Shown here one piece after another: positions 47,109 through 57,700 of a stretch of 64,000 bases of DNA (within the stretch, counting starts at the first letter, position 1; every line of letters starts with the position of its first letter). A model generated the notes under the pieces. It searched no databases, was not told the DNA's origin, and saw only the letters and a list, made by a program, of their open reading frames with translations. The position numbers and the translations under genes are program-made. Source of the DNA: Coix lacryma-jobi var. lacryma-jobi (Eukaryota > Streptophyta > Magnoliopsida > Poales > Poaceae); contig CM019824.1 of NCBI GenBank assembly GCA_009763385.1, positions 148,435,705-148,499,704 of the forward strand, written 5' to 3'.

Positions 47109-47991
47109 ATGGCGGATAACCGCGGGAAACGCCCTGCGGAGGCATCGAAGTCTGTGGATGGTCCTCCGACACCCCTTCGTCGTGTGCAGAGGTAATGATT
47201 TTCCACTGCAATGCCCCTATATGTTCTGAAATCCTTTATTTATTCGAGGAAAAAACCCTAACCTTTTCTGCAGTTCTCCTCCTCCGGCATTCGATCAAGG
47301 CCCTAGCCGACCCCCGTCGGAGTACGAGTTGTCATTGGATGATGGAGCATGGGCCTTCATCCGGGGCGTTGCCGACACCCGGTGCCTCCTGGAAGAGGAG
47401 CGTCGTCGAGCCGCCCGCCTATTGGAGGAACGGGAGACCCTCCGCGCTCGCCTCTCTTGAGCACCTAGAGGCGTTCGACGCCAGAGTTGTTGGTATATTT
47501 CTCTAAATCTTCAACACATCACCTTGATTGCTTTCTGTATATCAGCATCAGTGAACTCGTTGGTAGTTACTCATTTGAGTATTTAGCCGATTTTGTCATC
47601 TGATTTGATTGAATCGGCTATCTCTCTGAATTTTAATCGTTTTCATTTAATTATAGAACTCCAACAACAACTCGATTGGCTCCTCGGGCGAGCCATAGCG
47701 ATTGCTGACCTCGTGAACGCACGGGGGGACAATCTGCGGGCGCGCCTGGACGACGTCGGGACGCGCATCAGGCAGTTGGCCCTCCACTCCATCTGCCACG
47801 GCGCCACCTTCGCCCTCGCCGGAGCCAAACTCAGCGGTGCTGAGATCTCTGGGGAAGTTTCTCCCTCCTTTGTCCATGCCAGGACGAGGGAGGATTTTCG
47901 GGAGCTGGTGGAGGAGTTCCAATCCTTGGGGCTCGTCGTGACGGAGGTGTCGCACCTGGAGGATCTCCTGAACCGACTCCACCTAGATTAG
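47109..47991 (+). pseudogene. Antisense small three-exon gene of Tat-1
   Basis: Exon 1 is 47109-47191 (MADNRGKRPAEASKSVDG, donor AG|GTAATG). Exon 2 starts at 47274 after CTGCAG; the join is in frame (RVQ-SSPPPAFDQ), and an acidic/basic helix follows (CLLEEERRRAARLLEE). A TGA at about 47458 or a one-base shift breaks it before LEHLEAFDARV. Exon 3 starts at 47657 after ATTATAG and runs to the stop at 47989-47991 (LDWLLGRAIAIADLVNARGD, RARLDDVGTRIRQ, ending LEDLLNRLHLD). It has about 220 residues, Arg/Glu-rich and probably coiled coil, with no known family. It is related to the two antisense genes of Tat-2. Confidence 0.65.
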
Positions 47992-48413
47992 TTTGTTTTT
48001 AATGCTCCTTTTGTATATTCGAACTGGTGGCCGAACAAAACTGAACACTGTCTGCCCCTACATCGTCAGGCTTAATAATTGTGTTAAATATCGTTTGCCT
48101 GATATTTCTTCGTATTGCATCGCTTGAGTTCTCCAAAACTTTTCTTTTTTGATAAATCTTCTAAAGGCGATACTTCCTTAGTATCGGCTATTAATTAAAA
48201 TCAAAATACGATACATACATATCGGCTATTTTTATTCTAAAGGCGATACATTAGTATCGGCTATAAAATCCAACAAGTTGATTCCTTGCTCTAATTCTAA
48301 AGGCATTAATCTCGACTGACACAACACCGGCCTTAGTTCATTGGCATCGATGCGAATCATTGCTAGTAAATCAATCCTCTAGAACATCTTTTGAAGCCGA
48401 TTGCTTAGATCGG
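47992..48413. other. Non-coding spacer between antisense and sense genes of Tat-1
   Basis: Point where the antisense genes and the protease end tail to tail. RT, RNase H and integrase would be expected here and are absent. The stretch is unusually rich in ATCGGCT/AGCCGAT heptamers (48182, 48221, 48256, 48395, 48409). Confidence 0.7.
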
Positions 48414-49637
48414 CTATTGACTCTCGTTGGTTGTCTTGAGAAAGTCTTCTTTGAGAACTCTTCCGGAAAAGCACTCCATGTTATCAAAGTTCCAAACATC
48501 AGGGTCTGAATAAGCAATACTAACAGTCGAATCAGCTGGCACTACCTCCACGGTGTCACCGATCCACTGAATCATATTTTGATGCATGGTAGATGGAATG
48601 CAACAATTGGCGTGGATCCAATCCCTTCCAAGAAGCACACTATACGATCCCTTTGCATCGACTACAAAGAAAGTAGTCGGCATACTCTTGCTGCCAATTG
48701 TCAACTCGACACATATAGCACCTTTAGTAACCGATACATTGCCAGCAAAGTCGGTCAACCTCATATCGGTTTTAGTCAAGTCTTCTGTGGTCTTACCAAG
48801 CTTTCTAAAAGTGGCATATGGTATCAAGTTAACTGCTGCCCCACCATCAACCAGCATTCTGCTCAAAGGTCTCCCATCGACAAAACCTTTCAAATATAAA
48901 GCCTTCAAATGAGAATGTTTCTTGGGTTTCTGAAATGTAGCATCTTCTGCTTGATAGATCCACTGACCAACGGCTTCTTCGTTATCAGATTCTTCTTCAC
49001 GATCAGAGGATCTAAATTCAGCAGGTAGCATAAACAGAGCAGCAATATTAGCCGATGATTCATCCTTATCGGCTATTTGCTTCACTTGTCAGACTTTGGA
49101 TTTCTTCTTTTGAACTTCATCGTTCCTCAATCTCTGAACCCGTCGCTTTTGGCTCTTGGTCAAGCCACCAGGACACCATTGTCCTTCCTGCCACGGATGA
49201 TCATGATCGGCTAATCTCGCCCCAAGCCGATTATGAACATTATTTTTTATGCGCTGATCTGTATTTTCAAATCTCAACCTTTCATGTACAGATCGGCGGT
49301 TGTCTCTCGACTACCTATATTCTCGGTATTGATCACTGCATTCCAGGCAATTGCGAAGAGTAGGAAGTTTTAAACCTTCATTCCAACAATGCCTGAAGAA
49401 AGGACAATCCCAATGATTCTTCTCTTCATCTCTGATGCGTCTTCCTTCTTCTTGGGACTTCCTGTACTCTTTTTCTTCGAGCCATTCTTGATATTCTTGT
49501 TCATCTCTTTCCCTTTGCATTTGGCTCCTTTCCTTCTGACGTTGCCACTTATTCAATAAGATCCTAACAGTCGGAGGCCTCCTTGCTTCTCCAGCCTTTG
49601 AAGTCTCAGGTTGATCATTGCTTTTCTTTCCTTTCAT
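48414..49637 (-). pseudogene. Tat-1 gag tail and aspartic protease
   Basis: From 49637 down: a charged helix (RQKERSQMQRERDEQEY) and a Cys/His cluster (CPFFRHCWNEGLKLPTLRNC) of zinc-finger type, a frame break, then QWCPGGLTKSQKRRVQRLRN (about 49170). Protease runs from about 49082 to 48414; its active site is LVDGGAAVNLIPY (about 48850), DGG in place of DSG/DTG, as seen in part of the Tat group, followed by VLLGRDWIHANCC. The frame ends at 48414 without joining a polymerase. Confidence 0.83.
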
Positions 49638-49708
49638 CTCTTGATACTCTTTGGCTATTAATTGCTTCTTTGGGTCAACTGCTCCATCTGTCCTGGCTCT
49701 ATCAGAGG

Positions 49709-51502
49709 TTAAACCCTGATTTCACTTCGAGGTGCTGGAGCCACCATGTTTTGTGGGAAAGGATGGCCGTTGATGCCCATGCCTTTGGCCTTTTCCAGAC
49801 CTATCCTCCCTTTAACGATCGCCCTTTGAATCATATCTCTGAAAACTCGGCAATCATTAGTAGTATGGGTATCAGAATTATGAAATTTACAGTACCTTTT
49901 ATTCTTAAGCTCTTCGGCCGATGAGATAGTATGATTCTCAGTCAACTTGATCTGACCCTTCTCTAGTAAGTAGTCAAATATTTTATCGGCCTTAGTGATA
50001 TCGAATCCGTACTTCACATCCCTTTCGGTACTTTTAACCTTTGCCCAAGGCATGAATTCATTGTTTTTCCAAACCCAGTCTACAGCAGCCACTTCTTCAT
50101 CGCTTTCATCTTCGGAATTATTATTTTCCCCTTCCAAGAAGAAATGGCTTTCCGCATTGTAGGCTTTCTTGGGCTTAAAGACCTGATGGTACCAATTTTG
50201 AGCATCGATATTTGCTACCTTTTTAGCTAAATCGGCCATATTGTTACAACCAAAGCCGATTCTTTCTCTGATAGTAGGTATCAGTCCTCGAATTGCAATG
50301 CTAACCACTTCCGAATCCGGCAATGTCAAGGAATAGCACTGATTTTTCACCTCTCTGAACCTTTGGAGATATTGGCATCCAGACTCATTATTCGTCTGCC
50401 TCGTATCGATCAGGTCCACCAATCCTTTTTCCAATACTCCGAAGCCAAAATATTTATGGAACTTATCTTCCAAATCATCCCAGCTCTGAATGGAATTGGG
50501 TGGTAGAGATGAAAATCACGAAAAAGCCGAGCTAGACAGAGAGAGAGGAAACATTATGACTTTGAGTGCTTGTTCATCACCGATCTCTCTAATCTGGACC
50601 AAAAACTGGGTTATATGCTCCATGGTTGATACTGAACCAGTTCTTGTAAACTTGGTAAAATCAGGAATTCTATATCTTGGAGGAAGAATAACCTGATCAA
50701 ACCATTCTGGATATGGCTTTTTGTAACCAGTTATTATAGATTTCGGCGTCAAGCCGAATTGCTTTTGAACCAGGTCAGTTACCCGATTCATCAACTGGTC
50801 CACCTGATTCACCGACTTTTGGTAGCCGATGTTTTGCCCCCCAAAGGCATTGCCATTATACCCCGGATTTTCCTGAGCATCCAAAGTATAAAAGTCAGAG
50901 ACATAATGATACCCCTGAGGGATATCACCAGATGCTACGTTCCCTTGATATGGCGGTGTATTGAAATCTCTTGTGATGCGCCTTGCCTGAGGAGCTATTT
51001 TTGTAGCCGATGAGTACATGTTATTACTCATAATCGGTTGTTGCACTGGCTGCGGCGTCATGCCCACAGGGCTAATCATCATCTGGTTCCCATTGTCATT
51101 TGGACCATTGATCTGAGGTCCATTAGAAGTTCCAGCTCCTTGATTGTTCCTAATATTATATGCTGGACCTCTTCTATCGTCATTTATGTTGAAGACCTCT
51201 TTCATGGCGTTTGTGAGGCTATTGAGAAAAGCCTCATTGTGGTTCATCAAAGTGGACGCCATTGCCTTGCTGATCACTTCTTGCATAGCATTATGCTGGA
51301 CTTGAACCATTGGATCAGCATGACCATCAAAGACCACTCTCGGAAGATGGGTTTTCTGCACGACCTTTTTATCCCTAGTCTTGCCAAAACTCAGTAAGCA
51401 TTGGTATCGGTATTGATCAATAGCCTCCCCTATTAAGCGCTGAGTTTCCTCTGGGAGGTCCTCCATCTTCACGTGTAACACTTCATCATTGTCAAATGTC
51501 AT
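49709..51502 (-). pseudogene. gag: Tat-1 gag, one internal stop
   Basis: ATG 51502 (MTFDNDEVLHVKMEDLPEE). The long frame ends at 49709 (NMVAPAPRSEIRV). A single TGA at 50516-50518 interrupts it where Trp is expected before FSSLPPNSI, and the frame continues unchanged after it. The C-terminal half has the capsid motif DLIDTRQTNNESGCQYLQRF and a CX10H-type cluster near RYCKFHNSDTHTTNDC. This is the best preserved retroelement frame in the window: one nonsense codon over about 600 codons. Confidence 0.88.
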
Positions 51503-51517
51503 GATTCAGACGATTAT

Positions 51518-51535
51518 GTCCCACCGGGCGTGCCA
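51518..51535 (-). other. Primer-binding site of Tat-1
   Basis: On the minus strand TGGCACGCCCGGTGGGAC, eight bases inside the 5' LTR end at 51544. Confidence 0.8.
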
Positions 51536-51543
51536 AAAGAATG

Positions 51544-53129
51544 TGTTGATGCAAAATCTCGGTCGGGGTGCGCCAACACACTCGTGCGCACGGTTCTCAG
51601 AGGAGTGCAGAGCAGGTCCTGACCTCCTGAACCTTCAGCGAGCGGTGGTGCCGATTCTCAGCGAAATCAACTTCGGGCGTGCCATTCAATTTGACCTGTA
51701 ATTGATAAGGAGAGAACAAACATTGTTAAATCGTGGAACCTGCCGGTTTGGTGCCAGACAGTTCCAAATTATGCGGCTCTGATATAGCCATTTGTCTTTA
51801 GGGCATTGACTAAAAAGTCAACTCCCACAAGATTACAAATAAAACGATAGAAAAGGATACAAAGCATAACGACTATGATATGTAAGATGAATACTTATAA
51901 TAAGTAGACAGTCGATAAGCTTAAAAGATGTCAAAGATCTATATGCACGTTTAAACGATATGAAATCAACGTATCGACTAAATACATGAGCAGTTCTATT
52001 AGCTAACAGTGGGGTGTCTCCATGCAGCCTTGATGATGGTCAAGCTAGATCACGTCCCGTGCATAAAGTAGATCCGTTCATTCCAAACCACTTAAAAGAA
52101 CATATTATGAAGAAAGCATAACCGGATCGGCTATTTCAGCCGATACGGGGTCCATGAGGCACGAACAAGATCTACCCGACAAAAGCGTGACTTGAACCAA
52201 GATAAACAGACTTGGTCTACCATATATATCAGTGGGGTTCGGAAATACAACCGTAATAGACATGTTAGATCAAATCTATCTGCTCTTAAATCAGATCGCA
52301 CCTTTACCGGATATCTCGAACGCACAACATGTAGCAACCAAGATTGGCAAAATAGCCGATGAGAGGCTTGTATCGGCTATTTCCTCTGTTGTGAGCGTGT
52401 AAACCTCAGAACAGCCGATACCAAGCATCCGTTGAAGCGTAGGCTACTTTGTCAATCTTGATTGGGCAAGATGTTGTTTAAAACATAAATAAACAAATTA
52501 AAGCATAAAACAACATCGATAACTTAATGAATCTATTAGCTTGCCAAGCTAATAGAGCCGATAACTAGCCAAGATTGACCAAAGCAAGAGATTGATCAGA
52601 GTCAAGACAGTCTTACAAAGGACAAGCTTAGACCGATAACTAGCCATGCCATAGCATAACAAGAGTTTGGTCGATGCCAATGCAGCCTTATTGCACGATG
52701 ACACAAGCCATTGGTGAAACTTACAAGCAAACCTGAGGTCGGTCGATGCTGATGCTGCCCTGCCTCATTGAAGGTCTCGCCGAGATCTACGTTACTCCTA
52801 CTCCTAGGGTTTTTGGCCGAGGGCCGGTTATGTTTGATTGATTGTGTGTCTTTACAAAATCTGGGTTTCTAGCTATTTATAACTCGGTTGACTCCTGCCC
52901 TAATACGAGTAGGTTACAAAAAAGGAAAATAAAAGACGACCCGAACTTGCACTCCTTGGTCATATCCGACACGTCTTCGAAGTCCATCGTGTTGGTCCGC
53001 GCGAAGCTTCCGGGTCACCTCCGATTCATGCGAGCTTTTTATATTTTCAGGCCGATTCTTTTTCTTAGTAAATCGGCCGTTTATGTTTACAAAATATCAA
53101 ATTCCAAAGTCCAAAATCTGGTGTAAACA
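51544..53129 (-). repeat. 5' LTR of Tat-1
   Basis: 1586 bp, starting TGTTTACACC at 53129 on the minus strand and ending CATCAACA at 51544. TATA box at 52874-52881. Nearly identical to 29497-31140. Confidence 0.94.
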
Positions 53130-53134
53130 CATTG

Positions 53135-53922
53135 AGACTAAGAGGAAGGAGTGCAAAGAATTGCGCAAGGCCAACAAGGCTCTTGAGAAATCCTTTGATG
53201 AGCTCAAGTCCACTCATGAGAGGCTAGAGGAAGCCCATGAGAAGCTTGATCAAGCTCACACTAGGCTTAAGGAAGCCCACTCCTCCCTCCTTGATCAAAG
53301 TAAGATTGAGGATGTTGTAGAGACATGCAATGTAGGAGTTACATGTGATATACTTGATGAATCATTCTATGCTCCTATTGTTGTTGCTCCCACAAATGCA
53401 TCATCATCATCTAGCTCAACTAAAATGCCTACTTCTACTACTTGTGATTCATCATTAGTGGTAGAAAATGAGAATCTTAAGAACAAGGTGTATGAGCTCA
53501 CTCATGCTTTAGGCAATGCCTATGGTGGAGATGCCCGCTTGCTTAAGTGCTTGGGTAGCCAAAGATGTCCACTCAACAATGAGGGACTTGGCTATACCCC
53601 CAAGAAGGGCAAGACCGCTTTTGCTCCTCACAATACTAGTTTTGTGAAGAGCAATGGTCGGTATTGCTATAATTGCAAGCAATTCGGGCACATAGAGCAA
53701 AATTGCTTTAACAAGAACAAGAACAAGAACAAGAACAATGCTCATGTTTCATCTATTCAACTTGATTCTTGTTATATGCTTACAAAGGGAACTTATGGTA
53801 TAAAGGCTAAGTACATTGGTGCACCCATGGTTGGCCCAAAGAAGAAGGCAATTTGGGTGCCCAAGAGCTTGGTTACTAACCTTGGAGGACCCAAAAAGGT
53901 TTGGGTACCTAAAAAGAATTGA
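53135..53922 (+). pseudogene. gag: Sirevirus B gag, C-terminal part
   Basis: Continues the gag cut at 29496. A long coiled coil (KECKELRKANKALEKSFDEL, then THERLEEAHEKLDQAHTRL), a Ser-rich linker, a second CCHC knuckle (CYNCKQFGHIEQNC, about 53665-53706), an Asn/Lys repeat and a tail ending GGPKKVWVPKKN. Open throughout, to TGA at 53920-53922. Confidence 0.88.
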
Positions 53923-53934
53923 TCTCTTTTGTAG

Positions 53935-54354
53935 GTGAACTATAAAGCTGGAGGAAGGCATTGGGTGCTTGATAGTGGGTGCACTCAACACATGACCAGA
54001 GATGGAAGAATGTTCAAATCAATCAACACTAGTGGCAATGATCATGCGGATGCTATCACATTTGGTGACAACAAGAAAGGCAAGGTCAAAGGCTTGGGCA
54101 AGATTGCAATATCCAATGACTTGAGCATCTCAAATGTGCTATTAGTGGAATCTCTCAACTTCAACCTATTGTTAGTGGCACAATTGTGTGATTTGGGTTT
54201 CAAATGCATATTTGGTGTGGATGATGTGGAGATAGTGAGTGTTGATGGAAGTGATTTGGTCTTCAAAGGATTTAGACATGAGAACCTTTATTTGGTGGAC
54301 TTTGATGCTGGTGAAGCTCAATTGACAACATGTTTGTTCACCAAATCAAGTATG
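53935..54354 (+). pseudogene. pol: Sirevirus B protease and start of pol, truncated
   Basis: The frame from about 53938 gives GGRHWVLDSGCTQHMT, with the aspartic protease site DSG, and continues through ITFGDNKKGKVKGLGKI and NFNLLLVAQLCDLGF to about residue 140. It is cut at 54354, where it joins the middle of a gypsy LTR. Integrase, RT and RNase H are absent. Confidence 0.85.
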
Positions 54355-54734
54355 CTGATGTCCCGAAGTGTTATTATATGACTACTATATCTTTTCATCA
54401 TTGTTACCTTAGAACCCAAGTAATAGAGAAGTGCATAGGAACCTTGATCTCTTCCGTTGTCCTCCCACTATAGTTATCTTTACAGTTATCATTGAATTCT
54501 CATTTATTGTGCTTTCATTCATTATCATATCATATATCATTCACTCCTGCTTTAGTCTATTTAGTACTATAAGTTAGTAGATGCATGATAGTGAATTATC
54601 AGATTCTTAACCCTTGCTTCCCAGAGGTAAAATATAAATAATGATCCTGGAATACTCCCGGTAAAATGCTACAATGATATTATGTGCGCTTGCGGAATCT
54701 TTCATATTCTTATTTGCACTAACGAATGTCAACA
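54355..54734 (+). repeat. 5' LTR remnant of the LARD-like element
   Basis: Matches 60757-61136 base for base except six substitutions (about 1.6%). It starts abruptly after Sirevirus B protease. Confidence 0.93.
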
Positions 54735-54742
54735 AGCATTTT

Positions 54743-54760
54743 TGGCGCCGTTGCCGGGGA
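54743..54760 (+). other. Primer-binding site of the LARD-like element
   Basis: TGGCGCCGTTGCCGGGGA, eight bases after the LTR. This is the type used by many plant gypsy elements such as Athila-like ones. Confidence 0.8.
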
Positions 54761-57700
54761 AGCAATTGGTGTAAAAATTTTGATAATAATCTTGATATCT
54801 GCTAATTAAGTGTACCACTAGCTTTAGTAGGATTACCCCTTGTTCTGTTGAGTGTGGAATAGACAAGACATCAGATGCCGTTTTGACCTTATGGCAAGCT
54901 TCTACAAGAATGAAGAACCCAGGGTGCCTAAACATTCAAGATCCATCATTAATTGAGGAACCCTGCAATCTCACAGGTTTGCGTATACATATATATTATT
55001 CTAACCATGTGTAGATTGGAGAAAAGGTCGCTGTCACAAGAATTCAACTCCCTTCCCATGTGACAGATATTTACGCTGCACCACTCACAAGTCCCAGTTG
55101 TGAGTCATGGTAAGTATGATCAAGGTAAGACAGTCTTGCTCATAGACTTTAAACTTTATGAGTAGTTATCTTTTTAATTCCTTGCATTCCACTGCATATT
55201 TGCTTTTAATCATTCATCCACTCCATTTAGTTTAGGTTTTATTTTATCAAATCCTCATCATGTTTAGTTCCTTGCATGCATTCATGTCATCTGCATCTAA
55301 CAAAAAAATAAAAATAAAAAAAAGAAAAAAAATATATCCCTCACTGTGATCATACTCTTTCATTTCTTTTTGGATAAATCTCTTTTATGCTTTCATGCTA
55401 CCTTTGTTTATGCTAGTATATTTTGGTTTGAAGGTACTTCCCTGGGGTACTTTCATAGGCTTTTTAAATTAAGCGTGGTGCTTAGGTTAAATAGTCTACC
55501 TTAATCAAATTAGACACGGAGTTTGGTTTGATTATTGATCTGAAATTAGCTTGTGTAGACATTTGTTATTTTGAACTAACCCCTGCAGAGAACTCTAAAT
55601 ACACTTTGGGAAAGTCCTGAGATGGATTCACATCAGAAATGAAGCAAGACATACGATGAACTACAAAAAGAAGACTCAGCTCATTCATCATGGATGAAAG
55701 AACTGTGAGTATTATAGTTTATTTAAATTCATCTTCTATTGCAAGATATATTTTGCCTTGAACCATGTTAAAATGCAGCCAACACATAAAATGCTAGTCT
55801 ATGCTAAAGTAATCTTAAAATCATCTTTTTCATTAGCATGGATGAATAACACATAAGTTGTGGATAACAACCCATGTTTCAAATTCAGTACAATCCTTCG
55901 GGTATGTGTCCACTAACATTTTGTAGGAGATGAGTTTTGCTTGTTCATGGTGTGAACTTAAAGATCCAAAACTCAACCCATGGATAGACAAAACTCATCA
56001 TCAGACAAGTCACTAGTGATGTCGAAGGCAGCCAAGCTTTGAGCCATCCCAAGGCCTAAGCCAGGACACTGATGACGAGCAGGATGCAACTCACCCCATA
56101 TGGGTCAATCTATGCCTACACTCATCATTGTCAAAGACATCAACACCGACACCAACAACAAATATCAGGGTGACGATATGCCACTACATTATAATATCTA
56201 TGAGTCATCTGAAGGAAGTCTGTTGGTGATTCAATATGAAGACAAGTAGTGGAAGCTCTTCTCACTTCTAATCATTACAATACAAGAGCTAGTTTGGGGT
56301 ATGAGGTGGAACGACTTTAACAACAACAAGGTCTACAATTTCAACTCATGAACATGTTGTTGAATAAATTTGGGTATCCACCTACTTCACAAGCCATCTT
56401 GGGCGAGACACGATTCTGTTGTCTAGATCTGCTTCACGATCAAGGGTAGGAAGGAGAAATTCAGCTTCAAGACACTTTGATCTCCTACTCACCACTTTGA
56501 TCAGTACAAGCCACTAGACGCTGCCCTAGCCAAGAAGAAGAATATGATCCATCACTCATTCTTGGAAGATCATTTTTGAACACCACCAATGTGTCATTTA
56601 TGTCAGTCCTGGAGACATCCACTTTTGGATCTTCGATCAAAAGAATTGACTACACCACTTATGAGCAGCCGAAGAAAACCAAGAGAAGACGTTGACTCAA
56701 CCGACAAATGAAGAACCAACTACCAGGAATTGAGGAAGACATCATAAAGGATGAAGCCACTGCACCACAAGAATTCAAAGATGGAGAGATAGTACCTGAG
56801 CCTAAAAATCAAGAGAATAGTTGAAAGGTCTCCATCGTCTGGACCTATTGAGAACAAGACTCAGTTGGCCCACTGTGAGATAGACAAGAGAAGACAAGCC
56901 ATTCATGCACTCAACCAGCTAGACAAGAGAAGCTTCCACAAGGTGGTTCGACGCAATCACTCTTCAATGATAAAGTATCATTTCAAGGTAAGTGACCATC
57001 ACTTTAAAAGCTTCTCTTTGATTCTGGTATGTGCATACATAAAGAACCAAACATGTTTAAGTTGCACCTCACTTGATCCAACCTAATCAACTCTACATGT
57101 TCAGTTCTTTACTCTTCATTCCTGGCTTTACTCTCTTGAATCTCACTATCTCACTATCTTAACCAATGAGCTAAAATGTTATGCATCTAACCTTTGGAAG
57201 ATGATATCACAATCATAAAAAGATCGACACACTATGTATAGATTATCCTTCCTTAGGTTAAGTAATATGATCTATTAAATATTTTTAAGATGCTACTTTC
57301 ATGCTCATCTTTTGATCCTATCACTCATGTTAAGATTAAATAGAACACATAAACAACAAGTTTATCTTGCTCGATGTGCCTAAGGTTAGAGAGGAATGAA
57401 ATAAAAATTTTGGTTTTGTTGGTGTTTTTCCACCAACAGAGCCCATGCACTTGATCTCTACCTTGTCTTTATGAGCAGGACACACTCTTGAGCAAAATAG
57501 GGAGGAGTTTGTCAACTCCCAAATTCTACAGAATGAAGGTCCTGGATCTACAAGAACATGCACACTAAGCAAGATGCTGCCAGCTTCCACAACTAATGCT
57601 TCACTTTAACTTGCTGGGCAAACAAAGAACATGAGTGACACCATATCAAGAGGTGTAGTTATCAAGGTCTTCATATCAGGATCAAATGACGCACCTCAGG

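Larger units (their letters stand above)
29497..53129 (-). mobile_element. Tat-1: non-autonomous Ty3/gypsy element with antisense genes
   Basis: The LTRs (51544-53129 and 29497-31140) begin TGTTTACACC and end with CAACA on the minus strand. The target duplication CATTG is exact (29492-29496 and 53130-53134). Without the nested Tat-2 it is about 11.25 kb. In its own direction it has LTR, primer site, gag, protease, then two antisense genes (47109-47991 and 31377-46716), a polypurine tract and LTR. No reverse transcriptase, RNase H or integrase sequence lies between protease (48414) and the antisense genes. Antisense genes between pol and the 3' LTR are known in the Tat lineage (for example Grande), which supports the assignment. 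Confidence 0.93.

Noticed and set aside
47992..48413. Hidden polymerase remnant between protease and antisense gene in Tat-1
   Set aside because: Read in all frames, I find none of the RT, RNase H or integrase motifs that are plain in Tat-2.
54356..54734. A short LTR of 379 bp starting TGATGTCCC at both 54356 and 60758
   Set aside because: Upstream of the second copy there is no polypurine tract. A perfect one precedes 59659, where TGTTGACG pairs with the GTCAACA end, so the LTR is 1478 bp and the left copy is truncated.
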